Below, piece after piece: positions 10,401 to 21,764 of a stretch of 64,000 nucleotides of DNA (its first letter is position 1; each line of letters starts with the position of its first letter). Made by a program: the position numbers and the translations under genes. Source of the DNA: Nereocystis luetkeana. Lineage: Eukaryota > Sar > Phaeophyceae > Laminariales > Laminariaceae. The notes below the pieces were generated by a model that was given only the letters and a program-made list of their open reading frames with translations, was not told the origin of the DNA and searched no databases. Location: the NCBI GenBank assembly GCA_031213475.1, contig JARUPZ010000018.1, positions 2,232,001 to 2,296,000 of the forward strand, given 5' to 3'.

Positions 10401-11695
10401 TGTGGGTGTCTTGTCAGCGCATCATGCTTAATTTGCGGCAGATTGGGGCATGCGCAGGCACCTGCCGTAGACGTGCCTGCCCCCCCCCCCCCCGTTTGAC
10501 TGAAAAACGCCGGGGTAAACTCTCGTTTGACCATTTCCCAGTAATTGTGCGTCTGTGGGCTGTGATGCTATAATACTACTGTCACATAGCCCATACATTG
10601 GAGTGTGTCGCTCGGCAACGCGGCTTCCTTTTCTGTAGATAACGAGTGGCCGAGAAGAACGAAGAAAAGTGACATAATCATCCTCATCATCATCATCATC
10701 ATCATCCTCCACGTCCTCACCATCATCATAACTCACGGACCCTTAGACAAAAAACATCATAGCCCTTTCAGTACCGCAGTCCCGCTTATGGGGGACAAAT
10801 TACTTGTAATTTGACTGATTTGTCCCCGAAAACGGGACTGCAGCCCTAATAGGGAGAATCACGATATTTACCAGGCACCTCTCATCTCTAACAGATCGAT
10901 GGAGTACCTGCCAATACCTACCGTACATCTATACGAAGCCTACTTTAAACGCTAGACCGCCTTTTTGTCTAGGAAGTACCACAGGTACCAGGTTGTAAGT
11001 GCCCAGTGACCTCGATCGACTTCGCTCTCTCCCTGCCCACCTCTGCACTTTACTGAACGGAGGACAGCTGTGCCACAAGCACGGCCTCCTGCTGTTAACA
11101 GAAGTAGATCGAGGACCCCTTAAGTTTTTTTTCGGCGTGGAATTGCGGCATTCTGCAAAAAGAAGAAGACGCCCAAGCTACGAGTACTTAAGAGTAAGTT
11201 TTCGTCACGTTTAAAAAAATACTCTCAAGTTGGTTTTGGCTCCTCACTGGCGGACGGACGTGTGTGAGGCTCGCGATGTGGACACATACCAGGTACCATA
11301 TATTGTCGTGGGTACGCCGGAGGGGCCTGCCCGCTTCGGGGTTTAAGGATAATGCTGCAAGGCAGGCAGCACTCTGATGCGTCGCACTGCTGTTTGTAGC
11401 AACTTGCTACCACCTGAAGCGCTTTGTTGTTTGGTGTCGATTCGCCAAACGAAAAACATTGCTTACCGATGCCACACCAACAGCGATCCGAAGTTTCCAT
11501 GCAGACGAATGTCGAAGGTCTCCGTCGTCCGTCGTTCGTTGCTGAATCAAAGGCCACACAGACCTCCCCTCCCCTCTCCTTCCCACTCTCACGCATGACT
11601 GCATAATAGCCAACGCTGCTGTTGTCTTTGGCTCGAATTTCCACGTTGTTGTTGTCGTTGTTGTTGTTGTTGGGCCGGGACTCAATAGTGAAAAC
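10401..11695. other. no gene recognised; ATC and GTT microsatellites
   Basis: Holds an (ATC)n tract at about 10,678-10,732, a (GTT)n tract at about 11,643-11,672, and TACCAGGT words at about 10,987 and 11,289. One family P MITE is listed separately. Open frames at 10,999-11,214 and 11,225-11,737 show no recognisable domain. Confidence 0.45.
10761..10853. mobile_element. family P piggyBac-like MITE
   Basis: A near-palindrome: AGCCCTTTCAGTACCGCAGT at the left, GGGACTGCAGCCCTAATAGGG at the right, with GGGGACAAAT and ATTTGTCCCC inside. It matches six other copies. The TTAA flanks are decayed here but clear in the 48,551 copy. Confidence 0.7.
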
Positions 11696-11699
11696 ACTC

Positions 11700-12955
11700 C
11701 CCCCCCCCATTACGGCCATGCATGATATCGAGTACACTCCCCCCCCTAACCCCCCCCCCCCCTATATTTTACATAGGTTAGGTTGGCGTCCGTCGGCCAC
11801 GAGACCGTAAAACATCCCGCTCACTGCGTAAGCTAGACAACCAATGTAACGTTTTATTTTTGGCTGTCGGTCACAGCTGACGATCGAGTTAGATCATTTG
11901 TCCGTGGTGAAGAACAGTTTCTCCGCCCAAGAAGAATTATCGTATCGCGCAGTGTTTGTGGTAAGGCACCCACGAGGTACCTACAAATTACCCCCATCGC
12001 TGTTTCTTGAAGTGGTCACACCGGAAAACAAGTCAATTAAGTGGCGCTGTCATCCATATGCAAGCCCACCACACGAGTGGTTCTTAGAAGGGCACAGCTC
12101 ACCCTCCACGCGACTCGCCGAACACCTCACGGCGCTTCGCGATTGGTGCAAGCAATGTCTGCCTGGTCGGTGAAAACACGGCGTGCTCCGTCCGGCATTG
12201 TAGAGATACGAGGGTCAATGGTCATGCAGCTCACCCTCCTCGAGACTCGCCGAACGCCTTACGGCGCTTCGCGCTTGGTGCAAGCAATGTCCGCCTGGTC
12301 GGTGAAAACCCGGCGTGCTCCGTCCCGGCATTGCAGGGATGCGAGGGTCAATGGTCATATGACTACGGCCATGCACTCTATCAAGTACACCCCCGCAGGC
12401 CTCCCCTCCCTTCCCCCCCCATGACATCGAGTACGTCCCCCCCCCATTTGTCTTATTTTTGGCGGTCACCACGACTGGCGGTCGAGTTAGATATTTTATG
12501 CGGGGAGGAGAACCTTTACTCCGCACAAGAGGAATGATAGCATCACGTAGTGTCTATGGTATGGCACCCACGAGGCAGTTACAAAGTACCCCCATTGCCG
12601 TCTCTGGGAGTAACCACACCGGAAAATAAATTTACCCATCGAAGCTGTCATCCATATACAAGTCCGCATCACAAGCGGTTCTTAGTAGGATGCAGCTCTC
12701 AACCTTCATGCGACTCGCCGAATACCCTCACGGCGCTTCGCGCTTGGTGCATTAAGCAGTGTCTGCTTGGTCGTTGAAAACCCGACGTGCTCCCTCCCGG
12801 TTTTTTCAGGGATGCGAGAATCTATCTATGGTCATACGACTATGGCCATGTATGATAGGAGTAACCCGTTGTCCATCCCGGCATTGTAGGGATGCAAGGG
12901 TTTATGGTCATACGACTACGGCCATGCATGATATCGAGCACACACACCCCGTACT
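11700..12955 (-). repeat. family A cluster, minus orientation, at least two tandem copies
   Basis: The reverse strand carries repeated family A landmarks: CTCATGCATGGCCGTAGTCG, CATCCCTACAATGCCGGGAC, CACCAAGCGCGAAGCGCCGT, AGAACCGCTTGTGAGGCGG and CCAACCGACGCC. Two near-full units (about 11,765-12,395 and 12,450-12,955) are joined through C-runs. Part of the unit is duplicated internally, with the GCGCTTCGCGCTTGGTGC block occurring three times. No open frame is conserved between copies. Confidence 0.8.
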
Positions 12956-13802
12956 GGTTCTCCCGACTCAGCGCGTTTCATGATTCTGAGTGATGAGTTC
13001 CACGATGAAGTTATCTACACAGCAAGACTGAGGCTACACGTCTATCTGCTGTAGGAGGAGTTGCTGAAGACGGGGCCGAGCGCTGCCCTCCGTATATGTT
13101 GCGTTGTGCTGCTACATAAGCTGCTTGCACTTGTGACTCCACAACTTTCGGGTGAGAAGAATGTCGACAAGCGTCGGGAGGAGTTCCATGTGAGCCCAAT
13201 GGTCGACGCCCGCACGCCAAAAACTAAAATCGGTAAAGAGAAGGAAGGTGGTAACCGGGGTGGGTGGGCCACGATTGCTCAATAACGTGCGGGGCGCGGG
13301 GGGGTCGAAGTCGTTTGTTGCTTACCTTAGTCGTTTCACCGTTGACCATGCACCCCTTTCGAGGCGTAGCACCGTTACCACGCCTAATAAAGGCACCTCC
13401 GACAGGTGGGTGCTCCTTTTGTTGTTTCCGTGCACGTATTACATGGGAACTTTTTGCTAATGATGGGAAGGGCTCGACAGTTTTCTACCCTGTGTCTGCT
13501 TGCGTTTCACTTGCTTCTGTTTGTTTGCGTGGTTGATTGAGCCTCCTCACGTGGAGAAAGGCCGTAGGGCAATCAATACCTATTCACCAAACTCCCAAAA
13601 TACGTAGCATTTTAACGTATCCACTGTACAACTCAGGCCCAGTGTTACAAACACTACCCCAGCGTAGCATCAATAAACACTACCAGTACAAGACAGTACC
13701 TAGTAAACTCTGAACACAACATAGAACACGCGGCATATATATGCACAAAGGCAACGCCTACTGAAAGAAAAGAAGGGAATCATCGGAGGGGGGGCGGGTC
13801 GG
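12956..13802. other. no intact gene; short piece shared with the recombinase remnant
   Basis: About 90 bp at 13,300-13,390 (TTTGTTGCTTACCTTAGTCG, then CACCCCTTTCGAGGCG) match 21,765-21,840 next to the tyrosine-recombinase remnant, so a second, very short fragment of that element is likely. A plus-strand frame at 13,061-13,285 looks mildly protein-like but is unrecognised. Confidence 0.4.
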
Positions 13803-14320
13803 GGGGGGGGGGGGGGTGTACTCGATACGAGAGATGTATTCGGTCTCATGCATGGCCGTAGTCGTATGACCATAGACCCTCGCATCCCTAAAATGCCGGG
13901 ACGGAGCATGCCGGGTTTTCACCGACCAGGCAGACATTGCTTGCACCAAGCGCGAAGCGCCGTGAGGTGTTGGGCGAGTCGCATGAAGGGTGAGCTGCAT
14001 CCTACTGTGAGGCGGACTTGCATACGGATGACAGCTTCAATAAGTTGATTTAATTTCCGGTGTAGCCACTTCTAGAGACAGCAATGGGAGTACTATGTAA
14101 CTGCTTCTTGGGTGTCTTACCATAAACACTGCGTGATACGATCATTCCCACTTGTGCGGAGTAAAGGTTGCTCACCTCGCACAAATGATCTAGCTCGACA
14201 ACCAGCTGTGACCGACCGCCAAAAAAAGGAAAAAGAAAAAGCGATGCCCCGTTTGTCTAGCTCACGCATATTTTACAGTGCCGTTGCCAACCGACGCCAA
14301 CCCAACCTAAATAAAGTTGG
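13803..14320 (+). repeat. family A copy
   Basis: Starts after a G-run with GTGTACTCGATACGAGAGAT and keeps the family order through GCGAAGCGCCGTGAGG, the TGTGCGG...CGCACAA stem, and CCAACCGACGCCAACCCAAC, ending at another G-run. About 520 bp. No conserved coding frame. Confidence 0.85.
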
Positions 14321-14639
14321 GGGGGGAGGGAGGGGTACGGAGCGGGGCGGGTCTCGGTAAGCGCAAAGCCAGATAAAGTGGCGGGGTTCAGCGAGAGGGA
14401 CCGAGACCGATTGGCATGTTGCGTAGGTGGTGTAGGCGAGAAAGCCACCACTACTACCATTATACTACTGTACACCAAGCGGCCTTCTTCATGACCCGCC
14501 ATGATGACGCGGTCGGGGGACCTTTAGGCCTAAACATCTTTGGCCGGCGGGGCTTTTCGACTGTGGGACCATGAAAGTTTTTTTTTTTTTGCAATCTCGC
14601 GTGTTTTGATTGTACTACAGACAGTTGTGGCCTCCCTTC

Positions 14640-14824
14640 GGACTCTAGGTGCCGGTGTAGTATAGTGCCGGCTGCCCGCTGTATATAGTGCCGGTGTGAA
14701 ATCGCTTGGCACGCAGATGGGGGATTTGCCCAGCGTGACGGCAGTGTGCGGAGTAGTGCCGGCTGCCGCCACAATGCTGCGGCATTGTCGGCCGGCGCGT
14801 ACCGGCACTTGCTTGTAGAGGGAC
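14640..14824. mobile_element. family C MITE
   Basis: Contains AGTGCCGGCTGCC, GTGCGGAGTAGTGCCGGC and a closing GTAGAGGGAC, colinear with the copies at 5,450, 27,996 and 42,239. No coding capacity. Confidence 0.7.
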
Positions 14825-14938
14825 CGTTACTGCTGCCGATGTTTTCGCTATTGTGTTCGTTGTGTGCCTGCGTATAAGTTGCTGCCTGCACGGTACTGGT
14901 AGTATCGATCATTAATAGTATCGAGCTACACTTACTAT

Positions 14939-14941
14939 TTC

Positions 14942-15007
<66 letters not shown>

Positions 15008-15045
15008 AATTATTATTACAATTATTATTACTATTATTATCAAGC
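14939..15045 (-). repeat. (TAA)n tail of the LINE
   Basis: About 100 bp of nearly pure TAA/ATT triplets directly follow the 3' end of the minus-strand LINE. A triplet tail in this position is a known way for some LINE clades to end, so it is read as the element's tail, perhaps later expanded as a microsatellite. Confidence 0.7.
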
Positions 15046-16715
15046 TTGCCATTCGACAATGTGCAGCATGAGCTTCAACATTGATCGCTCAGAACATTCC
15101 TGAAAGGAGAAATACACAGAAACGAAGAACCTATGCACGAGGTTTATCTACCTTCTATGTCTACTTTCCTCCATGAAATATCTACGATACTCTTTGTGTT
15201 GTATTTACTCCCTCCTACATCTCAATATGTACTCGTCACTTTCTATTCTTCAATCCTAAGCCGCATCCAAGCTCCATCCCCACGCCATCGGTGTGGGTCT
15301 GTCATCCCCCCCCCCCTGCTCCTTCTCGATTCCTGACGACCCCTAAGCTGGAGTCTGAATCCCGACACCCTCGTCCAAATGGCGACCTGTGTAGTCACCG
15401 AGACGATTTGGAGTAGGTGTTCCTTCACCAATCCTTTCCTTCCCATCGATCCACCATCCTTTTCCCCCACGGCACTAGCTGCCAGCTGGTCGATGAACTT
15501 ACTGCCCTCTACCCCGAGACGCCCAAAGATTCCCACTGCTAAAGTGGCAAGTTTGTGACTCCGTTCGTCAAAGGACACCTGCCCCCGAGGAGCGTAGTGT
15601 TGGCGCTTGTGCGCCTCGGAGGTAGAGGCAGCTGATCCATCGTGATCAGCACTGCCTCCTCGCAGGGGCATCTGCGCTTGAGGGTCAGCATGGGTGATGC
15701 CCAGCAGGATGGACTTCTCCAAATACTCCCTGTTTGGAACGTCCCGTAGACCTCCTCTCCTGACGACGATGTCCATCCGCAGATTCGGTCTGCGGTGAAC
15801 GGTTTCGCCGCTCTCCACTCGGTATCGAATTCCTAGCCGCTTCAACCTACGGGACATCGCGCGGACAAGCGGTTGGTGCTGATTTACCTGCGCCCCTGCT
15901 CTGGGACAGATGCGCGCGTGGCGGGTGTCCCGGTCAACTGCATCGCAGCAGCGGCACCTCACTGCGACATGCTCCTCTATCCCCATGAACCGCCTTCCCA
16001 CGCCCACAAATTCTCCTGCGGGTATGACCCGGAGTGAGTCCGTTGGTCTCGTCCGAAAGCATGCCGTGGCTCCTCCCCCTGTAGGCCCCTACAGCGACCC
16101 TTGGCGAGGGCTTTGGTTTCGGTCCTATCGGTTGCCCGGTCCGGGCGGGCGTGCTGTCTTCCGGAGCTTCTCTATCGAGGCAGCGTGGGCTGCGTGCCGA
16201 CGTTGGCTCGCCAACTTGCTCAACTTATGTTTGGGCTTTGCATGAATTCGTGGATATGGCGTCATGCGCAGTCAGCATGTCGGCCTTTGAGGGTCTCGGG
16301 GCCAGGTCCCCCTCTGCGCCTAGACCCCATTATAACCAAGATTCGGAGACGATGTCCGCCATCGCTTCCTTTGGCACCCCCCATGTATCCCCAATCCCCC
16401 GCAAGCTCTCTCCCAGCTAAGCAAATATGCTCAATTCTAGGATCCCCTTCCTCAACTTATCGCCTAACGGGCCTGTGCGGTCTGCTGGGACCTCCGGTAA
16501 GGTCTCCACCCAGCTCCCGATGGATGCCGACATTCTCCTTGCTTCTGTCGACGGCAGCCCTAACCCTCCCGCTCCCGTAGAAAGGCGTGCTTGGGCCTGC
16601 TGGTAAGGTTTGAGAGCCAGCCGACTACCCGGGCTCCCCTTCTGGAAAAATGATTGTGCCTCCGCCACTCACCATTGTTTCGCATGTGGGACAGATCAGA
16701 TCTCAATGTGCTTCA
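15039..16715 (-). mobile_element. 5'-truncated LINE with restriction-like endonuclease, degraded
   Basis: Reading on the minus strand from about 16,700, the region after the reverse-transcriptase core appears first (LSTGAGGLGLPSTEARRMSA). It is followed by a Cys-His knuckle (CRCCDAV...HARIC) and a stretch resembling a PD-(D/E)xK endonuclease (RRPNLRMDIVV). The C-terminus follows (HKLATLAVGIFGRLG, LLQIVSVTTQVAI), with a stop near 15,243 and a roughly 200-bp 3' UTR before the TAA tail. The order Cys-His knuckle then endonuclease is that of R2/NeSL/CRE-type LINEs. The RT catalytic part is missing, so it is dead on arrival by 5' truncation. Frameshifts and stops lie between 16,010 and 16,420. The last roughly 40 residues and the 3' UTR match the copy at 60,795-61,245. 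Confidence 0.75.
15243..16668 (-). pseudogene. LINE polyprotein C-terminal part
   Basis: The best-preserved frame runs from 16,007 to 15,243 (254 codons) and includes the Cys-His knuckle and the endonuclease-like domain. A second open piece, 16,668-16,417, is from the end of the reverse-transcriptase region (QAQARLSTGAGGLGLP). Between the two the coding frame is interrupted by stops and frame changes, so the protein cannot be made as one chain. Because the endonuclease part stays open over 750 bp, the insertion may be younger than the decayed middle suggests. The clade is inferred from domain order, not from a tree. Confidence 0.65.
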
Positions 16716-16865
16716 TGATCTCGCTAACCCGACCCGACCCAACTCGAGCCGACCCGTGGGATTTCGAAGATACCTGCTGACCCGACCCGACTCGACCCGA
16801 CTCGACTCGACCCAACCCGTGAGTTTGTGAAGACCTCCTGACCCGACCCGCGGGTCGGGTACATG
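16716..16865. repeat. GACCC/GACTC minisatellite
   Basis: About 150 bp of repeated GACCCGACCC, GACTCGACCC and GTGGG/CGGGT units, containing CGACCCGACCCAACTCGAGC. It directly abuts the truncated 5' side of the LINE and may mark the insertion target or a later expansion. Confidence 0.7.
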
Positions 16866-17058
16866 ATCCATGAACTGCCCTGGAAATTGTAGGGCAGACA
16901 TATATTTCGGGTTGGCGATTAGCATGTGTATGCTGATGAATAGTATTACTCTCTTTGCCATCTGACATTTCTTTCTTTCGTTCTTTCTTTCATTCTTTCA
17001 TTCTTTCTTCTTCCCAATAATTTCTTCGCCCCTTCGCTTATCTTCTCTCTCCCTCCTA

Positions 17059-17166
17059 TTACGGGGGGCCACTGCAAACAAGACCGAATATGGTCAGCAA
17101 AACTAGGGAAATATAGAGGTTTTAGTGTTTACGGTAGGTCCTGTTTACTATGCCCCCCCCAGTAAT
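17059..17166. mobile_element. family B palindromic MITE
   Basis: Starts TTACGGGGGGCCACTG and ends TTTACTATGCCCCCCCCAG. The interior contains ATATAGAGGTTTTAGTG, the reverse of the family's AAAACCTATAT core. Confidence 0.7.
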
Positions 17167-17341
17167 AGTCGCAAATCAGATCCGGGGGAACGTGGCAGAG
17201 GCCCTCCCCCTCCCCTCCCCCCCCCCACTACGGTTCGTGTCTCCCTTCCTGTCGCGAGTACCAGGTAGACCTCATCAGCCCTTCCTTTCCTCGTCGATTC
17301 GCGTCGATACGCGCTGTGCAGCGCTTCTTCCCGTCATACCA

Positions 17342-17463
17342 TTACGGGGGGCCATAGAAAATACCTGGTAGGAACTACGGTACACACAAAAACCTATATA
17401 TTTCCCTATTTTTACCAGCAATATATGGTCCTATTTACTATGCCCCCCCCCCCCTCCCCGTAG
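17342..17463. mobile_element. family B MITE carrying a CCTGGTA micro-insertion
   Basis: Inverted ends TTACGGGGGGCCATAG and TTTACTATGCCCCCC. Where other copies read AAATAGGACC, this one reads AAATACCTGGTAGGAACT: a 7-bp CCTGGTA insertion at 17,364-17,370 after a TA. Confidence 0.8.
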
Positions 17464-17799
17464 TACCCACCTATAAAAGGGGAACTACTATTAATAGTAG
17501 AGTCCAACGACTCGGAACACAGAAGGTGCGATGTATCAGTCAGACCTGAATACGTGACAATATGATCCCGGTACCGATAAAAATGCAGCCCTCTCCTTAT
17601 GGGTGAATCTGCTGTGACTCTTCCTAAATGGCGTTTTCACCAACCAAATACGAAAGGGTGATTTTTTCTCATGCCCTTATTACCAATCAAATCTCACCAG
17701 ATGACGAACTCCTTCGAATTGTTTGTCACCTGCGCGACCTAGGCAATGTTTTCGGGTATGAACAGGGTATGTGTACGTACCTACGGTACGGTGTTGAGT
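17464..17799. other. no gene recognised
   Basis: Short unannotated stretch. It contains CTACTATTAATAGTAG near 17,490, one of the window's recurrent TA-flanked words. Confidence 0.5.
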
Positions 17800-18085
17800 G
17801 TAAGGGCAGCATGGATCCAGGGACCGGCTACTGCTAGCAGGTTGACGCCCTTGGCTCTGCTCTGGTCACTCACACGAGGTGCTTGACGGTGTTAGATGGT
17901 ATAACTTCTTGCATTAGTTGCTGCTCGCCTCGCCAGATGTCTTCTAAACGAAGGGACGAGGTGTCCATCAGAAAGGCAGGCGATAACGCCTGCCGGGTAT
18001 GAGGAGGGGACGATTGCTACTAACCATAACGCCGCAACAGGGGAAAGGGGGTACCATTACATCGGGCATAAAACAGGGTATGTAC
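17800..18085 (+). repeat. foldback family, right arm only
   Basis: Colinear with the right arm of the 9.8-10.4 kb foldback element: CTCTGGTCACTCAC, then AGGCGATAACGCCTGCCGGG, then AACGCCGCAACAGGGGAAAG. A partner left arm is not seen nearby, so it is a fragment. Confidence 0.6.
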
Positions 18086-18339
18086 GTACGTACGGGTACG
18101 GCTCTTGACGCACCCACATGTTTGTCTGTGGTGGGATCTGTATGATACGGGGCTCGTGCACAATATCTCATAACGCCAAGCACAGCGTAGGATCAGAGAT
18201 GGTTATCTATATACGACTCCCAACAATAGATCGCGATATGCATTGTCTCTGTTTACTACAAGTTGGTTTTGTGGGGTGAGGTATTCGTACAGTACAGCAT
18301 ATGTCATCATCTCTGTTACGAACACGATGAAAATTAGAT

Positions 18340-19345
18340 ACCAGGTATGATCGCATCACGTGCCTGGTAGTGTTAATGGCAAGGCGCACACGAGGCAGTT
18401 ACCTAGCATCCCCACCGCTGTCTCTGGAAGCGGCCCCACCGGAGAATAAGTCGCCTCATTGAATCCGTCATCCATGTGCAAGTCCGCCTTACAAGCCGTT
18501 GTTAGTGGGATACAGCTCACCCTTCATGCGACTCGCCGAACACCTCACCGCGCTTCGCGCTTGGAGCAAGACAATGTCTGCCTGGTTGGTGAAAACCCGA
18601 CCTGCTCCGTCCCGGCATCGTAGGGATGCGAAGGTCTATGGTCATACGACTACGGCCATGCATGAGATCAAGTACACCCCCCGGAAATTAAATCAACTCA
18701 TTGAAGCTGTCATCAAGTCCGCCTCACAAGCGGTTCTTAGTAGGATGCAGCTCACCCTGCATGCAACTCGCCGGACACCCCACGGCGCTTTGCGCTTGGT
18801 GCAAGCAATGTCTGCCTGGTCGGTGAAAACCCGACATACTTCGTCCCGGCATTGTAGGGATGCGAGGGTCTATGGTCATACGACTACGGCCATGCATGAG
18901 ATCGAGTACATCTCTCCTATCGAGTACACCCCCCCCCGATATAATAGGTTGGGTTGGCGTCGGTTGGCGACGACGCTGCAAAACACGCCACTCATTGCAT
19001 GAGCTAGACAGCCAGGGTACCGTTTTGTTTTTGGCGGTTACCACGGCTGGCGGTCAAGTTAGATCTTTTTTGTGCGGGCAAAACATTTACTCCGCACAAG
19101 GGAGATGACCGTATCACGTAGTGTGTGTATGGCGAGGCACCCACGAGGCAGTTACATAGTAAACCCATTGCTGTCTCTGGAAACCGGCCTCACCAGAAAT
19201 TCAATCAATCCATTGATGAACCCATTGATGCTGTCATCCATATGCAAGAAAACCCGACATGCTCCGTCCCGGCATTGTAGGGGTGCGAGGGTCTGTGGTC
19301 ATACGACTACGGCCATGCATAATAATGAGTACACCCCGCCCCCCC
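18340..19345 (-). repeat. family A cluster, minus orientation, partial tandem copies
   Basis: Three partial units joined head to tail. Landmarks on the minus strand include GTACTCGATCTCATGCATGG (about 18,910), GCGAAGCGCCGTGAGG (about 18,550) and CCAACCGACGCCAACCCAAC (about 18,950). At 18,945 the start of one unit and the end of the next meet across a C-run, showing a head-to-tail junction. A CCTGGTA micro-insertion lies at 18,363-18,369 where sister copies read ATCACGTAGTGT. Confidence 0.8.
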
Positions 19346-19659
19346 ACCCCCCTCCGCGTCCCCCTGTCCCTATATACCGCGTGGCACGACCCGGGGCGTT
19401 TTTTGGTGCGGAGGATGCATGTTGTGTTGGATAGCAAATGACGTGAGTGATTTCGATTATTAGAGCTGTTACGTATTGTTTTTGCGTTCAGCGTTTGCCA
19501 TCCGACACAATGTGCAGCGTGTGTGTCAATCGCAAAAACAGTAAAAAAATAAGGCAACAAGGCTCATCCCCCGGTAAGGGTCTCGCACTTTTAGGCTCTA
19601 TAGTTTCGGAGTGGTTGAACTCGCCTCAAGTGGAGCAACTGCCGGTTATTAAATGATGT
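19346..19659. other. no gene recognised
   Basis: Starts with a C-run and holds no recognisable gene or repeat partner. Confidence 0.5.
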
Positions 19660-19855
19660 ACCAACGCACATACATACATACATACATAAATACATACATA
19701 CATACATACATACACACATAAATACATACATACACACACATACATACATACATACATACACACATACATACATACATACATACATACATACATACATACA
19801 TACATACATACATACATACATACATACATACACACATACACACATACTTCGAAGT
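19660..19855. repeat. (ACAT)n microsatellite
   Basis: About 190 bp of ACAT repeats with occasional AAAT and ACAC interruptions. Long open frames on the minus strand here (repeating YVCM) are artefacts of the repeat. Confidence 0.95.
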
Positions 19856-20048
19856 ACATAGATGCAACTGGCCTTGGTCGGGTTGCGCGAACAAACGTCC
19901 AAGGAAGTCGTGTTATTTCGGGGTGATACAACATACCTGGTACAGCTAAAAAATAGTAAGGTACCACGACCTCTACAAGGCAATGCTACGATAGTGGTTG
20001 CGCTTTTTGCCTCATAAGGCAATATTTCCGACTGACAAGACTCCTCGG

Positions 20049-20142
20049 CCCTGTCAGGACTGCGGTCCCGTTTTGGGGACAAACTGCTAAGACGTTTCAG
20101 CGGTTTGTCCCCAAAACGAGACTTCTGCGGTTCTAAAAGTTA
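20049..20142. mobile_element. family P piggyBac-like MITE
   Basis: Near-palindrome with AGGACTGCGGTCCCGTTTTG at the left and CAAAACGAGACTTCTGCGGT at the right, TTTGTCCCC inside. Outer ends are decayed. Confidence 0.7.
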
Positions 20143-20689
20143 TCCCAATGTTGTTTTTTTAAATCTCTTTTTTTCTTTCACGTCATTTTTCGTGTAACAT
20201 CTTCGGATGCCATACGATTTTTCATCGCAAGTTAAGGCGTACTGCTGTATCCTTTTCCTCATAGTTCATTTTATGGACGAGTCATTACGGAGAAATGTTA
20301 GGTGCATCCCTACCGCGTGGCATGCATCATAAACTAAAACGAAAACGCGCGCGCGTAAAAGAACGACACATCATCCCAAAAACGATCGACGCACAAAAAC
20401 ACAACCCCCCCCCTCCTTTTGACCGATGTTTTTTTTTCTCGGCGTTCACCACTGTTTGTTGTAGTTGTTTTCCTTGCGCTCCATGCGGAACAAACACGGG
20501 AGAAGGTGGTGGATTTCCTCAATATTTTGATCAGCAAGAGAATGTCGCGGAGAGGTGCTCCGGGCCCCGGACATCAACGCCGAGACCGAGTCGAACTTCC
20601 AAAAGTATAGGCTCGGCCTATGTGCAGCTGCCTCCTGCGCAAGACTTTGGGCAGGATGAGGGTCTTATTGGTCTAGGCGATTATTTCGG
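20143..20689. other. no gene recognised
   Basis: T-rich then mixed sequence. Open frames at 20,295-20,807 and 20,334-20,537 show no domain and overlap the telomere-like repeat. Confidence 0.45.
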
Positions 20690-20905
20690 CCGCCCGGTTT
20701 TTGTTTTTGGGAAAACACCACCACAACACGCGGCGGAGCCGCGTGACTGCTCCCGCCGACATCGATCCCCCCCCAAAGGGTTGGGGTTGGGATTAGGGTT
20801 AGGGTAACGGTTAGGGTTAGGGTCAGGTCTGGGGTTGGGTTGGTCTGCGTCGTCCACGTGCAAGGTTGAAATTGACGACACGCCTTCTGCACGAAACTTT
20901 TGTGC
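20690..20905 (-). repeat. dispersed repeat containing telomere-like units (copy 2)
   Basis: Reverse-oriented partner of 1,496-1,690. It contains TTAGGGTTAGGGTAACGG and GTTAGGGTTAGGGTC, cleaner telomere-like units than copy 1, next to the shared GCAGTCACGCGG and GGGCGGCCGA blocks. Confidence 0.7.
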
Positions 20906-21024
20906 AGGATGGAGCCGCACATAGAGCGCGCCCGAAAGTGAACTGCTCTGGGTGCACACGCAAGGACCGTTTAACCTCTAGTATGAAGACCAATCGGTTC
21001 TTTTCTATTCACGCCCAGAGCGGG

Positions 21025-21360
21025 AGGGGGGTGTACTCGACAGGAGAGATGTACTCGATCTCATGCATGGCCGTAGTCGTATACATGGCCGTAGACCCTC
21101 TCATCCTTACAATGCCGGGACGGAGCATGTCGGGTTTTCACCGACCAGGCAGACATTGCTTGCACCAAGCGCGAAGCGCCGTGAGGTGTCCGGCGAGTCG
21201 CATGAAGGGTGAGCTGCATCCTACTAAGGACCGCTTGTGAGGCGGACTTGCATCTGGGCGACAGCTTCAATGAGTTGATTTAATCTCCGGTGTGGCCACT
21301 CCAAGAGACAGCAATGGGGGTACTGTGTAACTGCCTCTTGGGTGCCTTACCTTGAACACT
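21025..21360 (+). repeat. family A copy, 3' truncated
   Basis: Begins GTGTACTCGACAGGAGAGAT after a G-run and proceeds in family order to GGGTGCCTTACCTTGAACAC, where it stops short of the usual hairpin and CCAACCGACGCC end. Confidence 0.85.
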
Positions 21361-21490
21361 GAGCGGGGGGGGGGTGTTTCGTTGGTCAGAAGGGATAAGA
21401 CTACTACTCGTCCCACGGTAGGTAGGGGTTTCGCGCTTTTGTTTTGCCCGAAACAAGTGTCTGACGGCTTGAGCTCCTCACGCCAGCAAC

Positions 21491-21598
21491 CATCACGGGG
21501 GACCATAGTAAATAGCACCTGCGGTACACACAAGAACCTACATATTTACCTATTCTCACTAACAATATTTGGTCTTATTTGCTATGGCCCCCCGTAAC
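21491..21598. mobile_element. family B palindromic MITE
   Basis: Ends TCACGGGGGACCATAGTAAA and TTTGCTATGGCCCCCCGTAA, interior AGAACCTACATATTTACC. Near full length with no micro-insertion. Confidence 0.85.
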
Positions 21599-21764
21599 AC
21601 CTGTTAAAACAGTTCCAGGTATTATTTACTTTGCTTACAGTAAGCAGTACGTACTGCTTCGCCCGAGGTTCGTTTCGAGGCCACATAAAAGGCGACCAGA
21701 CCCAACAGGGGGTCGGTTATCGCGCGCACGCACGCGCGACGACGCCTGGGGGGAGGAGGGGCGC

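Noticed and set aside
19591-20082. Open frames repeating YVCM
   Set aside because: ACAT microsatellite translation.
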